Source: Thermodesulfobacteriota bacterium
GTDB lineage: Bacteria; Desulfobacterota; WTBG01; CAIYCZ01; CAIRTM01
Reading direction: 5' to 3'
NCBI GenBank assembly: GCA_028282925.1
Contig: JANQGV010000165.1
Location: 1-59,359 of the forward strand
DNA: 59,359 nucleotides
A program made the position numbers and the translations under genes. This document shows, in pieces, positions 8,547-17,995 of the stretch. The notes below the pieces were generated by a model. That model searched no databases. It saw only the letters and a program-made list of their open reading frames with translations, and was not told the origin of the DNA. Each line of letters starts with the position of its first letter. Position 1 is the stretch's first letter.

Positions 8547-9590
8547 TTATGAATATTTTTTTGCATTTTTGATGATACTGCGTCCGATCGCTTGCCCAAG
8601 CTTGACCGGTACGGCATTGCCAATGAGACGTCCGACATGTTTCACATAAAGCGGTCCACCTGGACAGACAAATTGATAGCCCTTTGGAAAACTTTGAAAC
8701 ATAGCACCTTCCCTCAAGGAAATCGCTCTATCTTGTTCTGGGTGGCCAAAACGTCCATTACCGAAACCATAAAACTGCGTCGTCATGGTCGGTGCTGGCT
8801 CGTCCCAACACATGCGCCCATAAACGCTGGGGTAGGTCTTGCCACTCTTCTTTTTATGGCATTCGGCTACCAGGCTACGATCCCAATCTCGCCAAGTCCC
8901 CCCCGGCTCCGATTGACGAATGCGTTCAAGATTTTTTTCTGAAAGAAGACTCGCCTGGTGCATTCGGTCATTCACATCAGTTTCGCCAGCATTCAAAGGC
9001 TTCAGGTTTTCTACCATTTGACGAACGGTGATATATTTATCCGAAGTGTGAGTAGGCTTTATTAGATTAATTGGTCCAAACTTGGAAGCCAAGAGAACCA
9101 AACGATGCCTTGTCTGAGGAACGCCGTAATCAGCACAATTCACGACACCATAATCCAAATGGTAATTCAATCTTTTGAGTTTGTTTGTGAATCTCTTGAA
9201 GACGGGATATTTTTGCAGCAAAGGCACATTCTCCATGGTAACTAACTCCGGCTCTGCCTCCTCAACAAGTCTCAGAAATTCGTATAAAAGACGCCATTTA
9301 CTATCCTTTTTGACTACTTTTCCCTGGCTATAAGTAGAAAATGGTTGACATGGTGCACACCCTGCGAGAAGACGATTTTTAGTTTTCCCCCAAATTTTCT
9401 TAAGTCGTTCACCATCAATCTCATCAATACTTTGTTCGATAAAACTGGCTCCGGTGTTTTTCGTTATTGGATATTCGCAAGCAGGATCAATATCTATACC
9501 CGCCATGACTTTAATACCAGCTTTCTCCAACCCTCTGGTCAGTCCACCCGCCCCACAAAACAGATCAATAGCTGAAATTTTTTGTTTCAT
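8547..9590 (-). CDS. C5-cytosine-specific DNA methyltransferase
   Basis: A 347-residue enzyme that transfers a methyl group from SAM to C5 of cytosine. Visible motifs in order: I (DLFCGAGGLTRG, residues about 9-20), the catalytic PCQPFS with its cysteine near residue 81, ENVP near 120, a GVPQTRHRLVLL-type motif VIII near 160, and motif X (LIGNAVPVKLGQAIG) near the C-terminus. The length is normal for a solitary or type II enzyme. It is the first gene of a three-frame operon with the GHKL-TIR protein; no classical restriction endonuclease is visible. By analogy with restriction-modification systems it would mark self DNA. Confidence 0.9.
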   Translation of the reverse strand: MKQKISAIDLFCGAGGLTRGLEKAGIKVMAGIDIDPACEYPITKNTGASFIEQSIDEIDGERLKKIWGKTKNRLLAGCAPCQPFSTYSQGKVVKKDSKWRLLYEFLRLVEEAEPELVTMENVPLLQKYPVFKRFTNKLKRLNYHLDYGVVNCADYGVPQTRHRLVLLASKFGPINLIKPTHTSDKYITVRQMVENLKPLNAGETDVNDRMHQASLLSEKNLERIRQSEPGGTWRDWDRSLVAECHKKKSGKTYPSVYGRMCWDEPAPTMTTQFYGFGNGRFGHPEQDRAISLREGAMFQSFPKGYQFVCPGGPLYVKHVGRLIGNAVPVKLGQAIGRSIIKNAKKYS

Positions 9591-9795
9591 TGAATTCTAA
9601 AATAATATTAGCGAAAGATTAATAGGGTCTGATTTATTTTTCAATTTACCTGACAAAAAAAGAATCGAAAAATTCGCAGGCGTATTGTTATAAAATCAAA
9701 TGATAATATACATGGTTATACCTTCAGGGCTGGCCAAGCGTCAAGGAATAAAAGCTGAGTAAAATTACCCACTTGGAGAATTCGTGGACGACAGA

Positions 9796-9815
9796 GGGGA
9801 CATCCCATAGTCCCC
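9796..9815. repeat. GGGGAC hairpin related to the RAYT ends
   Basis: GGGGAC (9796-9801) and GTCCCC (9810-9815) form a short hairpin. Its first ten bases GGGGACATCC match the left RAYT terminus at 5038. It is probably a solo end or a REP-like remnant. The remaining 9591-9848 shows no gene; it is AT-rich and probably holds the methyltransferase promoter. Confidence 0.4.
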
Positions 9816-9848
9816 AGGTCAACGTTGAAAAAAGGCATCTTGTCGATA

Positions 9849-10661
9849 TTACGATTCATCTTTATTGATAATTAATCTTTTATTTGGAATATCAAACGTA
9901 ACCTTGCAATTATCCCATAGAGCAATACCAATTACACCATCGTAGATAAGGCCCATCTTGAAATCAACCCGGGGATTGATGAGTTTTATATCTGGTGCAC
10001 CGGACAATGATATTTTTGGATTCTGTATAAGTTCGCACATATGCCGGGAATTGAGTGTCATCCCCCTTCCCGAGCCGGTGTCGATTTCCAACTCTACTAT
10101 AGTAGTATCGCCGATTACAAAATCTGCAAAAATATCCAGGGCTTTGTCCCGGTCCTGTTTCAATGTAATCGGAACTATTACACCTTGCTGTAAAAGGCCA
10201 TCCAGCGATTCCTCATCTTCAATGATTACCTCATTAGTGACAAAATCAAGGCTGACAGCCTGATGTTCAATGAACTTTAATGAAATAACACCGTCAATTT
10301 TTAATCGGTCAAGATATCGCCAATACACTACTAAGGGATTTTTTTGTTCAAGTTGTCCCAAAGCTAGGGAAGACGCTTGGAATAACTCAAAATCCAACCT
10401 TTGTCCGGTACTGCGAAAACCCGTATAATATCCAGCCGGTTGAGTGTCCAGTTTTCTGAAGAAACCTTCAGAGAACGCATGAATTCCGCTGCCTGTATCA
10501 AATATGAATTCTCCTTCAAAACCGTCATTAACCGTCATGTGTATTGAGATCAGTTCTTCCTGCCAATATTCGAAAGGAAATTTCTCCACTCCCTGCGCGG
10601 TATTTTTTTGAATGATGACAAGTACAAGGCATACCACTACTGTTTTAAATAATTTCACCAT
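9849..10661 (-). CDS. exported retropepsin-like aspartic protease
   Basis: A 270-residue protein with an AGGAG ribosome site just upstream of ATG 10661. The N-terminus (LFKTVVVCLVLVIIQKNTAQG) is a signal peptide, placing it in the periplasm or outside. Two aspartic-protease signatures are visible: FIFDTGSG near residue 55 and LEIDTGSG near residue 195, about 140 residues apart. That is two half-domains in one chain, like bacterial pepsin/retropepsin-like putative proteases (gag-polyprotein aspartyl protease type). Each half has the expected hydrophobic strand before the Asp. The substrate is unknown. It stands alone among small accessory genes. Confidence 0.7.
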   Translation of the reverse strand: MVKLFKTVVVCLVLVIIQKNTAQGVEKFPFEYWQEELISIHMTVNDGFEGEFIFDTGSGIHAFSEGFFRKLDTQPAGYYTGFRSTGQRLDFELFQASSLALGQLEQKNPLVVYWRYLDRLKIDGVISLKFIEHQAVSLDFVTNEVIIEDEESLDGLLQQGVIVPITLKQDRDKALDIFADFVIGDTTIVELEIDTGSGRGMTLNSRHMCELIQNPKISLSGAPDIKLINPRVDFKMGLIYDGVIGIALWDNCKVTFDIPNKRLIINKDES

Positions 10662-10775
10662 TGTTCTCCTTTTTTACTGGTCAGGACTACGGACTTCTTA
10701 AGATTCCGGCACGTTATGTCGGACCCCACTCTTTCAGAGCGGTTCGCCCCCTGGCCCTGCATGCTCATCCGCGTG

Positions 10776-10946
10776 TTACTCTTCTCTTTCCGAATGTTCT
10801 TCTAACTCTTCTACGCTATCGACCCTGGTGCCGTCGGGCGCTATAGTAAAAGCAACTGTAGCGTTATCTAATGTTGCCCCGGTTAAGACCGCCCTTGTAA
10901 AGTTTGCGTTCAACATATTCGACAAGGTCAGATCAGCTTCAGTCAT
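10776..10946 (-). CDS. short pentapeptide-repeat protein or fragment
   Basis: A 56-residue frame from ATG 10946, with AAAGGAG about ten bases upstream; an in-frame GTG at 10958 overlaps that site and is less likely. Residues 3-28 (ADLTLSNMLNANFTRAVLTG) follow the A(D/N)LXX pentapeptide pattern that builds a right-handed quadrilateral beta helix. Full-length family members are much longer, so this may be a remnant. The acidic tail has no recognisable domain. Confidence 0.45.
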   Translation of the reverse strand: MTEADLTLSNMLNANFTRAVLTGATLDNATVAFTIAPDGTRVDSVEELEEHSEREE

Positions 10947-10985
10947 ATAAACCTGCACTCCTTTTAGCGGAACCGGAACTGTGTA

Positions 10986-11486
10986 TTAATCTCTACTCCA
11001 GATTATCTTGTACCCTCTCATTTTTTTTGCATCGACAAAAACAATTCTCTCAGGAATCACTTTGATGTAGATTAAATTGTTCTTAACCGCATCTACCGGC
11101 AAATCCTGACCAAACGCTTTTAATGCTTTTTCAGTATGTGTTATTTTCCAGCCATGGTTAAATTCCACTTCGTTCTCAGCACAGGTTATGATGTGTGCCT
11201 TGCCCCACATCTGGAGACCACGAGTATCATCCCATCCAAACTCACTTTCTACCGGATCAAAAATAGACAACGATACCTGTGGGTTTGTTAGTATATTTGC
11301 TGTTTTTCCTTCTTCCTTTTTTTCAGTAGATATCCAGATGTTTAAGCCCTCAAAATGATACATCACTGGAGTTGCACGGGGAATATTGTTGTTTGATGTC
11401 GCCAAAACGCACGTTTTATATTTGGGCCTGTGTATTTCAATATATTCGCGTATCTCTTTTTCTATTTCATCCAATTCTTTTGTCAT
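10986..11486 (-). CDS. pyridoxamine 5'-phosphate oxidase-like FMN-binding protein
   Basis: A 166-residue protein from the ATG at 11486. The alternative ATG at 11492 lies against the AAGGAGG site, so the second fits better. The pattern is that of the split-barrel PNPOx-like family: an N-terminal helix, then CVLATSNNNIPRATPVMYHF, IWISTEKKEEGKTANI and PQVSLSIFD, with GLQMWGKAHI in the central strand. Members bind FMN or F420 and reduce small molecules or act as stress proteins; the substrate cannot be told from sequence. It appears monocistronic. Confidence 0.75.
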   Translation of the reverse strand: MTKELDEIEKEIREYIEIHRPKYKTCVLATSNNNIPRATPVMYHFEGLNIWISTEKKEEGKTANILTNPQVSLSIFDPVESEFGWDDTRGLQMWGKAHIITCAENEVEFNHGWKITHTEKALKAFGQDLPVDAVKNNLIYIKVIPERIVFVDAKKMRGYKIIWSRD

Positions 11487-11595
11487 TATCATCCCTCCTT
11501 GATATCACAGACTTGACCACACGCTTCAGGGTTCAAAGCGACCCCTTTTACGCTTTCACACCTCGACCTGCAGATAGATCTCTTTGCAAAGTATT

Positions 11596-12006
11596 TCATC
11601 GAAGAGGCGGTTTTGAGAGCAACTCCCCTGCCAGCTCCGAGACGGTCCATTCCTCAACAATTCTGTCCCCTTCGAATCGGGAAATCACCATATCAACCCA
11701 TTTCACTTTTTTCCCACTCGGAAGAGCGCCCATCATGTTTGCCGTATGAGTACCCCTGAGTGTGCGCTGCCACACAATAGTATCACCGGCCTGAACATGG
11801 ACCTCAACTTTCACAACCTTGACATCCGGAATAGCCGAACGAAGCTGTTTGGTCCACCGTTTTATGAATGCATGCCCTTTATACTCCTTGTCTCCTGAAT
11901 GGGCAACGTAATCCGTCGCAAAGATTTCATCTATAACATCCAGGTTTCCTTTTTCAATAAGCTCAACATTTCCGAATGCAATGTGTTCTTCATGTGTTCT
12001 GACCAT
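11596..12006 (-). CDS. SnoaL-like / ester cyclase family protein
   Basis: A 136-residue protein with a cystatin-like alpha+beta barrel pattern: an N-terminal helix, EIFATDYVAHSG, a central YKGHAFIKRWTKQLRSAIPD segment and a strand set ending in WVDMVISRFEGDRIVEEW. This is characteristic of SnoaL-like polyketide cyclase/ester cyclase relatives. Those proteins bind hydrophobic small molecules, and many have no known reaction. GGAGAAT precedes the start. I would not assign a specific substrate. Confidence 0.7.
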   Translation of the reverse strand: MVRTHEEHIAFGNVELIEKGNLDVIDEIFATDYVAHSGDKEYKGHAFIKRWTKQLRSAIPDVKVVKVEVHVQAGDTIVWQRTLRGTHTANMMGALPSGKKVKWVDMVISRFEGDRIVEEWTVSELAGELLSKPPLR

Positions 12007-12027
12007 TTAAATTCTCCTATCTGAATT

Positions 12028-12065
12028 CCTTTTGTCGGATTTCATTTCATTCTATCCGACCTACC
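12028..12065. repeat. 38-bp direct repeat, copy 1
   Basis: Identical to 12623-12660. Each copy contains a small hairpin (TCGGAT ... ATCCGA, 12035-12040 with 12054-12059). The copy lies immediately 3' of the membrane protein gene at 12069. Confidence 0.85.
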
Positions 12066-12068
12066 AGC

Positions 12069-12563
12069 TTATTCCTCCTGTGAAGCAGCCTGGGTGCATT
12101 CTGCCTTGGCTTCCTTTAAAGCCTTCTGGTACAATTCTGTTGTTTTGAGCAGATAAATCATTAAACACACAGCTACTGAAAATGCAATTAATGGTTTTAT
12201 AACATACAGGCTTTTATAACCAATCAGGTTAATAAGTGGATCAGTTAAAGCCAGTGGTATGGTTCCCAAAAAATATATAGCTTTTAAAAATAAATGTTTT
12301 TGACTTAATGCTGCTAGAAAAATGCTAGCGGGAATAAAAAACCAGCAGAAGTTTGAGAGGGTTTCAAGAATGCTATCGGAAAACAAAACCGGCTTAGATA
12401 AAATTATTGATCCATGGGCCTGCATGTTTTCCTGAATTTCAAAGATACATGCGATCGAAAACATTGAAAACAAGAAAAGAAAAATAATTGGTGTTGCAAA
12501 ATCCTCATCTCCTGTAATGTTCTTCAAAACGAATCTCCCAATCAGTTTGATACCCCCGGACAC
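12069..12563 (-). CDS. small integral membrane protein, 5' end possibly displaced
   Basis: A 164-residue protein with about four membrane helices, near residues 24-42, 68-86, 92-112 and 118-138, and an acidic soluble tail. The only start in place is GTG at 12563, with no usable Shine-Dalgarno. The frame stays open upstream through the palindromic repeat ending at 12588. Bases around the start are a shortened copy of sequence at 12701-12745. The true N-terminus may therefore have been replaced. I do not recognise a family; the function is unknown. Confidence 0.5.
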   Translation of the reverse strand: MSGGIKLIGRFVLKNITGDEDFATPIIFLFLFSMFSIACIFEIQENMQAHGSIILSKPVLFSDSILETLSNFCWFFIPASIFLAALSQKHLFLKAIYFLGTIPLALTDPLINLIGYKSLYVIKPLIAFSVAVCLMIYLLKTTELYQKALKEAKAECTQAASQEE

Positions 12564-12587
12564 CTCAACCGTCTTCTGGATCAGCCT

Positions 12588-12660
12588 GTAGGTCGGGTAG
12601 AGCAGCGCGAAACCCGACGGCTCCTTTTGTCGGATTTCATTTCATTCTATCCGACCTACC
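12588..12660. repeat. palindromic element with GTAGGTCGG ends, containing direct-repeat copy 2
   Basis: GTAGGTCGG (12588-12596) and CCGACCTAC (12651-12659) are inverted ends of a roughly 73-bp element. The 38 bp at 12623-12660 are identical to 12028-12065. Internal GTCGGGT ... ACCCGAC arms add a second hairpin. It resembles REP/MITE-like intergenic palindromes. Confidence 0.7.
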
Positions 12661-12748
12661 GGCTTCCCTTCTTCGGATCAACCCAGGGGCACGCTGATCT
12701 TCCCCCGGAAAAACGGACACCTCGGTCAGGGGGCAACCGTCTTCTGCG

Positions 12749-15700
12749 TTAGTCTTTACGGCGCAGGCCATATTCATTCAGTTTGTTATACAGGGACGCG
12801 AGGCAGATGTTCAGCTTGCGCGCCGTGCGGTCATAATCATGATCGCAAAGCTGCAGGGCCTGGGCCAACACGTCGCGCTCGGCACGGGCTTTTGCCACCT
12901 GGGCGGCGGCCTTGAGCGGCTTGGGATTTGAAAACACATCCGCTTCCGGCACGGGGGCAGTGGCCAGCGCGATCTTTTGAGACGTGTCCGCGAAAAGGCT
13001 TTCGACCGTACCGCCCATCAGGCAGAACCGCTCGATCATATTCTGCAACTCCCGCACATTACCCGGATAGGCATACTGCATAAAAAGCTGCATGTCCCGA
13101 TCGGTTAGCGCGGGAACCTCCTGCTTCAGCTTCTTCTGCACCTGCTCCATGAAATGCTGTATCAGAATGGGGATATCCTCTGCCCGCTCGCGCAGGGGCG
13201 GTATTGCAATGGGAACAACATACAGGCGATAAAATAAATCCTGCCGAAAGGTGCCCCGGGCTACTTCCTCGCGTAAATCACGGTTGGTGGCGGCGATGAG
13301 ACGCACATCGACAGATCTTGGTTTGGTGTCGCCGACCCGGGTAACCTCACCCTGTTCAAAAACCCGCAACAGCTTGACCTGCATGTCTTTATCCATTTCC
13401 CCGATTTCATCCAGAAAGAGCGTGCCGCCGTGTGCTTCCAGGAAATAGCCGTTTTTGCTTTCAAAGGCGCCGGTGTAGGCCCCCTTGACATGACCGAAAA
13501 ATTCCCGCTCCATCAGCTCCCGGGGAATAGCGCCGCAGTTGACCGACACAAAGGGCCTGTTTTTGCGCCGGCTGTTATAGTGCATGGCATTGGCAATCAG
13601 TTCCTTGCCGGTGCCGGTCTCACCGGTAATCAGGGCCGTTGCATCGCTGTCCTTGATGGTCTCGATTGTCTGGTACATCTTCCGCATGGCCGGGCTGTTG
13701 CCGATGATATTGCCGTAGCAGAATTTGTCTTCCAGCTTCTGCGTGAGGGTGTCTATCTTTTTTTCCTGCTCACGGGTGGTTTGCATCAGACTTCGGATGC
13801 GCAGAAGGGATGTAATGCGTGCCAGCAACTCCAGGGAGTTGAACGGCTTGACGATATAATCATCGGCGCCTTCTTCGAGCCCCTCGATTTTCATTTCAAC
13901 ATCCGCGCGGGCCGTCAGGAAAACAAAGGGGATGTCCCGCAGGTCTGCATCGGCTTTAACGGCATTCAGCATGCCGTAGCCGTCCATTTCAGGCATCATG
14001 ACATCGCAGATAATAACATCGGGCCTGCGCTTTGCCGTTTTCTCCAGGCCCTCTTTGCCGTTGGCGGCGCTCATGTAGTCATAGTGCTCGCTAAGAATGC
14101 CGCCGACATAGCGGCGGATATCCGGGTTGTCGTCCACAATCAGGACCAGCGGTTTGTTGCCGGTCAGATGTTCGCTGCGCACCTCTTCATCCGGCATAAT
14201 ATCGGCACATTCAACTTCGGGTTGCAGGGTCAGGTCGTACAACGCGGGGGCAGGCAGTTCGTCGGCGGCGCCTGGGGCTGTGTGCAGCTCGACAGGCACG
14301 AATACCGAAAAAGTTGAGCCTTCACCATACGTGCTTGCAACGGTAACACAGCCGTCCATAAGCTGGGCGAGTTCCCGGGCTTGGGCAAGCCCGATGCCGG
14401 TGCCGGACTGGTCGCGATGCGAGTCTTCACCGGCCCGCTGAAAACGTTCAAAAATCCTGCCCAGATCTTCTTGCTTGATGCCGATACCCGTATCGGCTAT
14501 TGTTACCTTGAGAAGAGTCCGGTCCTCTGCGGGGTGCAGGTCACACGCCCCGGCCAGGTGTGTGCCGTGCTCGATGCTCACCGTTATGGTGCCGCTTTCC
14601 GGGGTAAACTTGAATGCATTGCCGATAATATTGAACAGGATCTTTTCCATCTTGCCCGGATCGATGGCGCAGAAGGTAAGCTCTTCATCGGGGACGAACT
14701 GCAACGAAATCTTCTTCTTGCCGGCAACCGGTGAAAATGAATCGAGGATCGCCGCTACAAAGGCGTTCACCTCTTTTTTTTCATACACCACATGCTTGGC
14801 GCCTGACTCAAGGCGGCTGAAATCAAGCAGCTGATTGACGAGCTTGAGTAACTGCCGGGTGTTTTTCAAAGCAATCGAAAGCTGCCCCCGGGTGTCACGG
14901 GTGATTTTGCCGAACTCGCCCCGGGCAATACCTTCCAGGGGGCCCATTGCAAGCGTAAGGGGTGTTCTGAATTCATGGGTTATATCCACAAACAGCCGCC
15001 GCTGAAATTCATAGGCCTCCTGAAGGGCTTTTTCCGCCTTTTTCCTTTCGGTTATATCCCGGGCCGAACAGACCCCGCCCATAAATTCTCCTTCGGCGGT
15101 CATTTGAAACGTTGCCGTAATTTCAAAGGGAATAACCTGCCCCCGGTTGTTGAGGAAGTAGTACTCCCAGTTGTCCAGGGTGACGCCGTCTTTGCGCTCT
15201 AAAAAACTCTTTTCAAAATGTTTGAACCGGTCATAGCGCGACTGAGAGTCAAGATGAATCGTCTCGCCGGTCGTTGAAGCATAGTTTCCCTCTGTGGGTA
15301 TCAGCTCCCAGACGTGAGCACCTTCTATTTCTTCCCTGGGTTTCCCCAGCATATCGGCAAAGGACTGGTTTACCCGGGTAATCCTGGCCGAGCCGTCGGT
15401 AATAAAAATGCCGTCGCCGCAGGATTCCAGCACATTTTCAAGGAAGTCTTTTGCGTCCCGGACTTCCTTTTCGGCTTTTTTCCGCTCGGTGATGTCCCGC
15501 ACCGCACCGATGCCGCCGGAAATGGCTCCGCCCGTATCCCGCTGGAAGGTGATGGTGATTTCAAGGGGCACCACGTCGCCCCCGGCGTTGAACATGTAAT
15601 ACTCCCAGTTTTCAATCTTGCCGCTGGGATGGGGCCGGGTAAACTCCTCGACCTTGCTGAACTGATAGTCGGCATAGGCTTTGTCCAGCGTGACAGATGA

Positions 15701-16363
15701 GCCGGTGGTGGAGGTGTAGGTGCCCTCTACCGGGCCCAGCTCATACATGAGCAACCCCTCGAGATCCTCCCGGGGTTTACCCAGCATCTCCACAAGCGAT
15801 TCGTTGACACGGGTGATCCTGCCGCTGGAATCGACAATGACGATCCCGTCGCCGCAGGACTCCACAACATATTCCAAAAACTCTTTGGCCTCCCTGACGT
15901 CTTCCTCAAGCTTTTTCTGCTCCCGGATAGTGCTGTCGGGCAACTCACCGGCGTGCTGGTCGCGGAGGGCTTCATAGTCGATGGTGATGTTTTTCAGGGC
16001 GCTTTTGGCCGCATGCAGTTCACGAAGGTCTGCTATAAAAGCCAGCGCCGCGCCGCCCTGCCCCTCTCCGGCGTCCAGCCTGGTATAATGAACGGCAACC
16101 GGGATGCTCTCGCCCCCGGCCGTTTCAAGTTCGGTTACCTGGGACTCGGGCAGAATTTTCAGCAGATCCACACCCTGTTTAAACACCCTGAAATATGAAA
16201 AGACCGTGGCAGGTTCCCCGCCTTCCCGGCCTTGACCTGCCAAAGCGCAAAAAGCCCTGTTTGCCTGAACAATTGCTCCCCGGGCGTCGAACAGCACAAC
16301 CGGCACCTGCAGGTTTCCGAAAACACCCTCGAACAACTCGTCTATGGCGGTACGTACATTCAT
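12749..16363 (-). CDS. all-in-one PAS-histidine kinase-receiver-sigma54 AAA+-Fis HTH regulator
   Basis: At 1204 residues this is a whole signalling chain in one polypeptide. In order: PAS (about 10-120), PAS (160-295), PAS (305-440), HisKA with His463 in [10 protein letters not shown], HATPase_c (565-695, N-box GNAFKF, G-box DTGIGI), a receiver with Asp787 (740-860) and a sigma-54 AAA+ domain (885-1115). The AAA+ domain has Walker A GETGTGK at 914-920, the loop GAYTGA at 961-966 and Walker B LFLDE. A Fis-type helix-turn-helix closes the protein (about 1160-1204). No transmembrane segment is visible, so it is cytosolic. The two later PAS domains are near copies of each other. It should autophosphorylate, pass phosphate to its own receiver and activate sigma-54 promoters; targets are unknown. 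Confidence 0.93.
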   Translation of the reverse strand: MNVRTAIDELFEGVFGNLQVPVVLFDARGAIVQANRAFCALAGQGREGGEPATVFSYFRVFKQGVDLLKILPESQVTELETAGGESIPVAVHYTRLDAGEGQGGAALAFIADLRELHAAKSALKNITIDYEALRDQHAGELPDSTIREQKKLEEDVREAKEFLEYVVESCGDGIVIVDSSGRITRVNESLVEMLGKPREDLEGLLMYELGPVEGTYTSTTGSSVTLDKAYADYQFSKVEEFTRPHPSGKIENWEYYMFNAGGDVVPLEITITFQRDTGGAISGGIGAVRDITERKKAEKEVRDAKDFLENVLESCGDGIFITDGSARITRVNQSFADMLGKPREEIEGAHVWELIPTEGNYASTTGETIHLDSQSRYDRFKHFEKSFLERKDGVTLDNWEYYFLNNRGQVIPFEITATFQMTAEGEFMGGVCSARDITERKKAEKALQEAYEFQRRLFVDITHEFRTPLTLAMGPLEGIARGEFGKITRDTRGQLSIALKNTRQLLKLVNQLLDFSRLESGAKHVVYEKKEVNAFVAAILDSFSPVAGKKKISLQFVPDEELTFCAIDPGKMEKILFNIIGNAFKFTPESGTITVSIEHGTHLAGACDLHPAEDRTLLKVTIADTGIGIKQEDLGRIFERFQRAGEDSHRDQSGTGIGLAQARELAQLMDGCVTVASTYGEGSTFSVFVPVELHTAPGAADELPAPALYDLTLQPEVECADIMPDEEVRSEHLTGNKPLVLIVDDNPDIRRYVGGILSEHYDYMSAANGKEGLEKTAKRRPDVIICDVMMPEMDGYGMLNAVKADADLRDIPFVFLTARADVEMKIEGLEEGADDYIVKPFNSLELLARITSLLRIRSLMQTTREQEKKIDTLTQKLEDKFCYGNIIGNSPAMRKMYQTIETIKDSDATALITGETGTGKELIANAMHYNSRRKNRPFVSVNCGAIPRELMEREFFGHVKGAYTGAFESKNGYFLEAHGGTLFLDEIGEMDKDMQVKLLRVFEQGEVTRVGDTKPRSVDVRLIAATNRDLREEVARGTFRQDLFYRLYVVPIAIPPLRERAEDIPILIQHFMEQVQKKLKQEVPALTDRDMQLFMQYAYPGNVRELQNMIERFCLMGGTVESLFADTSQKIALATAPVPEADVFSNPKPLKAAAQVAKARAERDVLAQALQLCDHDYDRTARKLNICLASLYNKLNEYGLRRKD

Positions 16364-16499
16364 AAAAATTCCAGTCTATACTGTGAGTAGCGGCATATGG
16401 GGGAACTGCGGGAAAGTGCACGCAGGAAAACAAGGGGTAAGCATGTATGCTGCTTTCTTCACCGTAGAAACGCTGCCGATCTTGCTTCCCGGTGTTAAT

Positions 16500-16578
16500 G
16501 GGGCGCCCATGGCGGTACGCCGCTGTGACGATGGGTGACCACAACGCGAGGCGTTGGACGTTCTCCGACAGTTTCCTA
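16500..16578. repeat. partial copy of the GGAGGCTG palindromic repeat family
   Basis: Read on the minus strand, the sigma-factor stop TAG is directly followed by GAAACTGTCGGAGAACGTCC, and later a GCGGCGTACCGCC core. This matches the left end and core of the complete copy at 20730-20872. The other end is not seen, so the copy is degraded. The rest of 16364-16500 holds no gene I can support. Confidence 0.6.
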
Positions 16579-17949
16579 GTTTTTAGCCAGCAGCGATAAA
16601 AGCATTCGCAGTTCTTTGTTTTTGCGAAGTTTTCGCAAGGCCTTGTTTTCCAGTTGCCGTACCCGTTCGCGTGAAACGGAAAAGCGGCTGCCCACTTCTT
16701 CAAGTGTCTTCTCGCCTTCATCGCTGAGGCCGAAGCGCAGTTTCAGAATCGAGGCCTCCCGGGGTGGCAGGGTATCGATAATTTTCGTCGCATTTTCCTT
16801 AATAATATCTTCACAGATGTTTTCCACCGGGGACGGCTTATCGTCCGACAAAAAATTCTCCAGGGGGTCGATATCATCGGCGGATGAGGTTTCAAGAGAT
16901 ACCGGGTCTTTAAAGGCGGTGATGATACGGGCGATTTCGGAAGGCGACATCTTCACCTTGCGGGCGATATCGCCGATTGAGGACTCTTTGCCTTCATCCT
17001 GAAACAGCTCCCGGGCGGCCTTTTTTATTTTGTAGAATTTCTCATTGACATAGACCGGTATGCGGATTACCCTGCTTTTCTCTTCAATAGCCCGGTTAAT
17101 GCTCTCCCGAATCCACCACGATGCATACGTATTCAGCCGAAACCCTTTGCGATAATCAAATTTCTCCACCGCTTTGATCAGACCCAGGTTACCCTCCTGC
17201 ACCAGGTCCCTGAATGAAACCAGCCTGTTCTTGTAGTGACGGCAAATGCTGACCACCAGGCGCAGGTTACCCTGAATCAGCTTCTGCCGGGCTTCCCTGA
17301 TCTGGGGCTCGATTTTAACCAGCCGCTCCCAAATCTCACGCAGGGCATGGAGGTCCTCGCGTGATTTTGAGGTTTTCCTGCTGTTCTTTTTATCCAGATC
17401 CCGGAACACCTGCCACTGCTTCAGCTCCTTGATCATGGTTTTTGCAAGGAAATCGGTCAGCTCCGATTTCAACTTCATTTTCTCTTTGGTCAGCTTGCGC
17501 TTCTCACGCTGAACAAGATGCTGCTGCAACTGCAGGTCTATTTTTTCTATGCGTTTGTGTAACTCTATGGCTTCTTTTAAGTGAAGATATTCGTAGAGGG
17601 ATTCATTGGTATGCAAAAGCAACTGGCTCAGGGGCTTTGAAAACTTGCCCGAACTCAGCAACTCAACGGCCTGCTTCAAAAGCTTTACTTTCTCTTTGGT
17701 ACGCCGGCTGAGAGTGCGGGCCCACTGCAGTTCCTCTTTTTGATCAAGCAAAGGAATCTTGCGTATTTCCTTAAGGTATATCTCAAGGGGGTCTTTCTGG
17801 ACGGGACTGCTTTTCGCTACCGGTTTCTCTTTTGGAGCCTCTTCTTGCTGGGTTCCATTGTCGAAAACCACCTCGTGCAGTTCTTCAATGTCGCTTCCCG
17901 TCTTTTTTTTGCCGTCGTCTTTGATTGAATCTTTCATAAGCAGAGACAC
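16576..17949 (-). CDS. sigma-70 family RNA polymerase sigma factor (RpoD/RpoS type)
   Basis: A 457-residue sigma factor. Region 1.2 is [16 protein letters not shown] (about 53-68). A basic insert of about 100 residues separates it from region 2, which contains [24 protein letters not shown] and [16 protein letters not shown]. Region 3 follows, then region 4 with the helix-turn-helix [20 protein letters not shown] near the C-terminus. There is no sigma region 1.1, so it is shorter than a typical primary RpoD and could be an alternative group 1/2 factor. The start is uncertain: GTG 17949 and ATG 17937 are both possible and neither has a strong ribosome site. Its stop TAG abuts a dispersed repeat. 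Confidence 0.85.
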   Translation of the reverse strand: MSLLMKDSIKDDGKKKTGSDIEELHEVVFDNGTQQEEAPKEKPVAKSSPVQKDPLEIYLKEIRKIPLLDQKEELQWARTLSRRTKEKVKLLKQAVELLSSGKFSKPLSQLLLHTNESLYEYLHLKEAIELHKRIEKIDLQLQQHLVQREKRKLTKEKMKLKSELTDFLAKTMIKELKQWQVFRDLDKKNSRKTSKSREDLHALREIWERLVKIEPQIREARQKLIQGNLRLVVSICRHYKNRLVSFRDLVQEGNLGLIKAVEKFDYRKGFRLNTYASWWIRESINRAIEEKSRVIRIPVYVNEKFYKIKKAARELFQDEGKESSIGDIARKVKMSPSEIARIITAFKDPVSLETSSADDIDPLENFLSDDKPSPVENICEDIIKENATKIIDTLPPREASILKLRFGLSDEGEKTLEEVGSRFSVSRERVRQLENKALRKLRKNKELRMLLSLLAKN

Positions 17950-17995
17950 CGGAATTGAAAGTTAATAGAGTATAGAGACAATCCTTTCGCACGTT

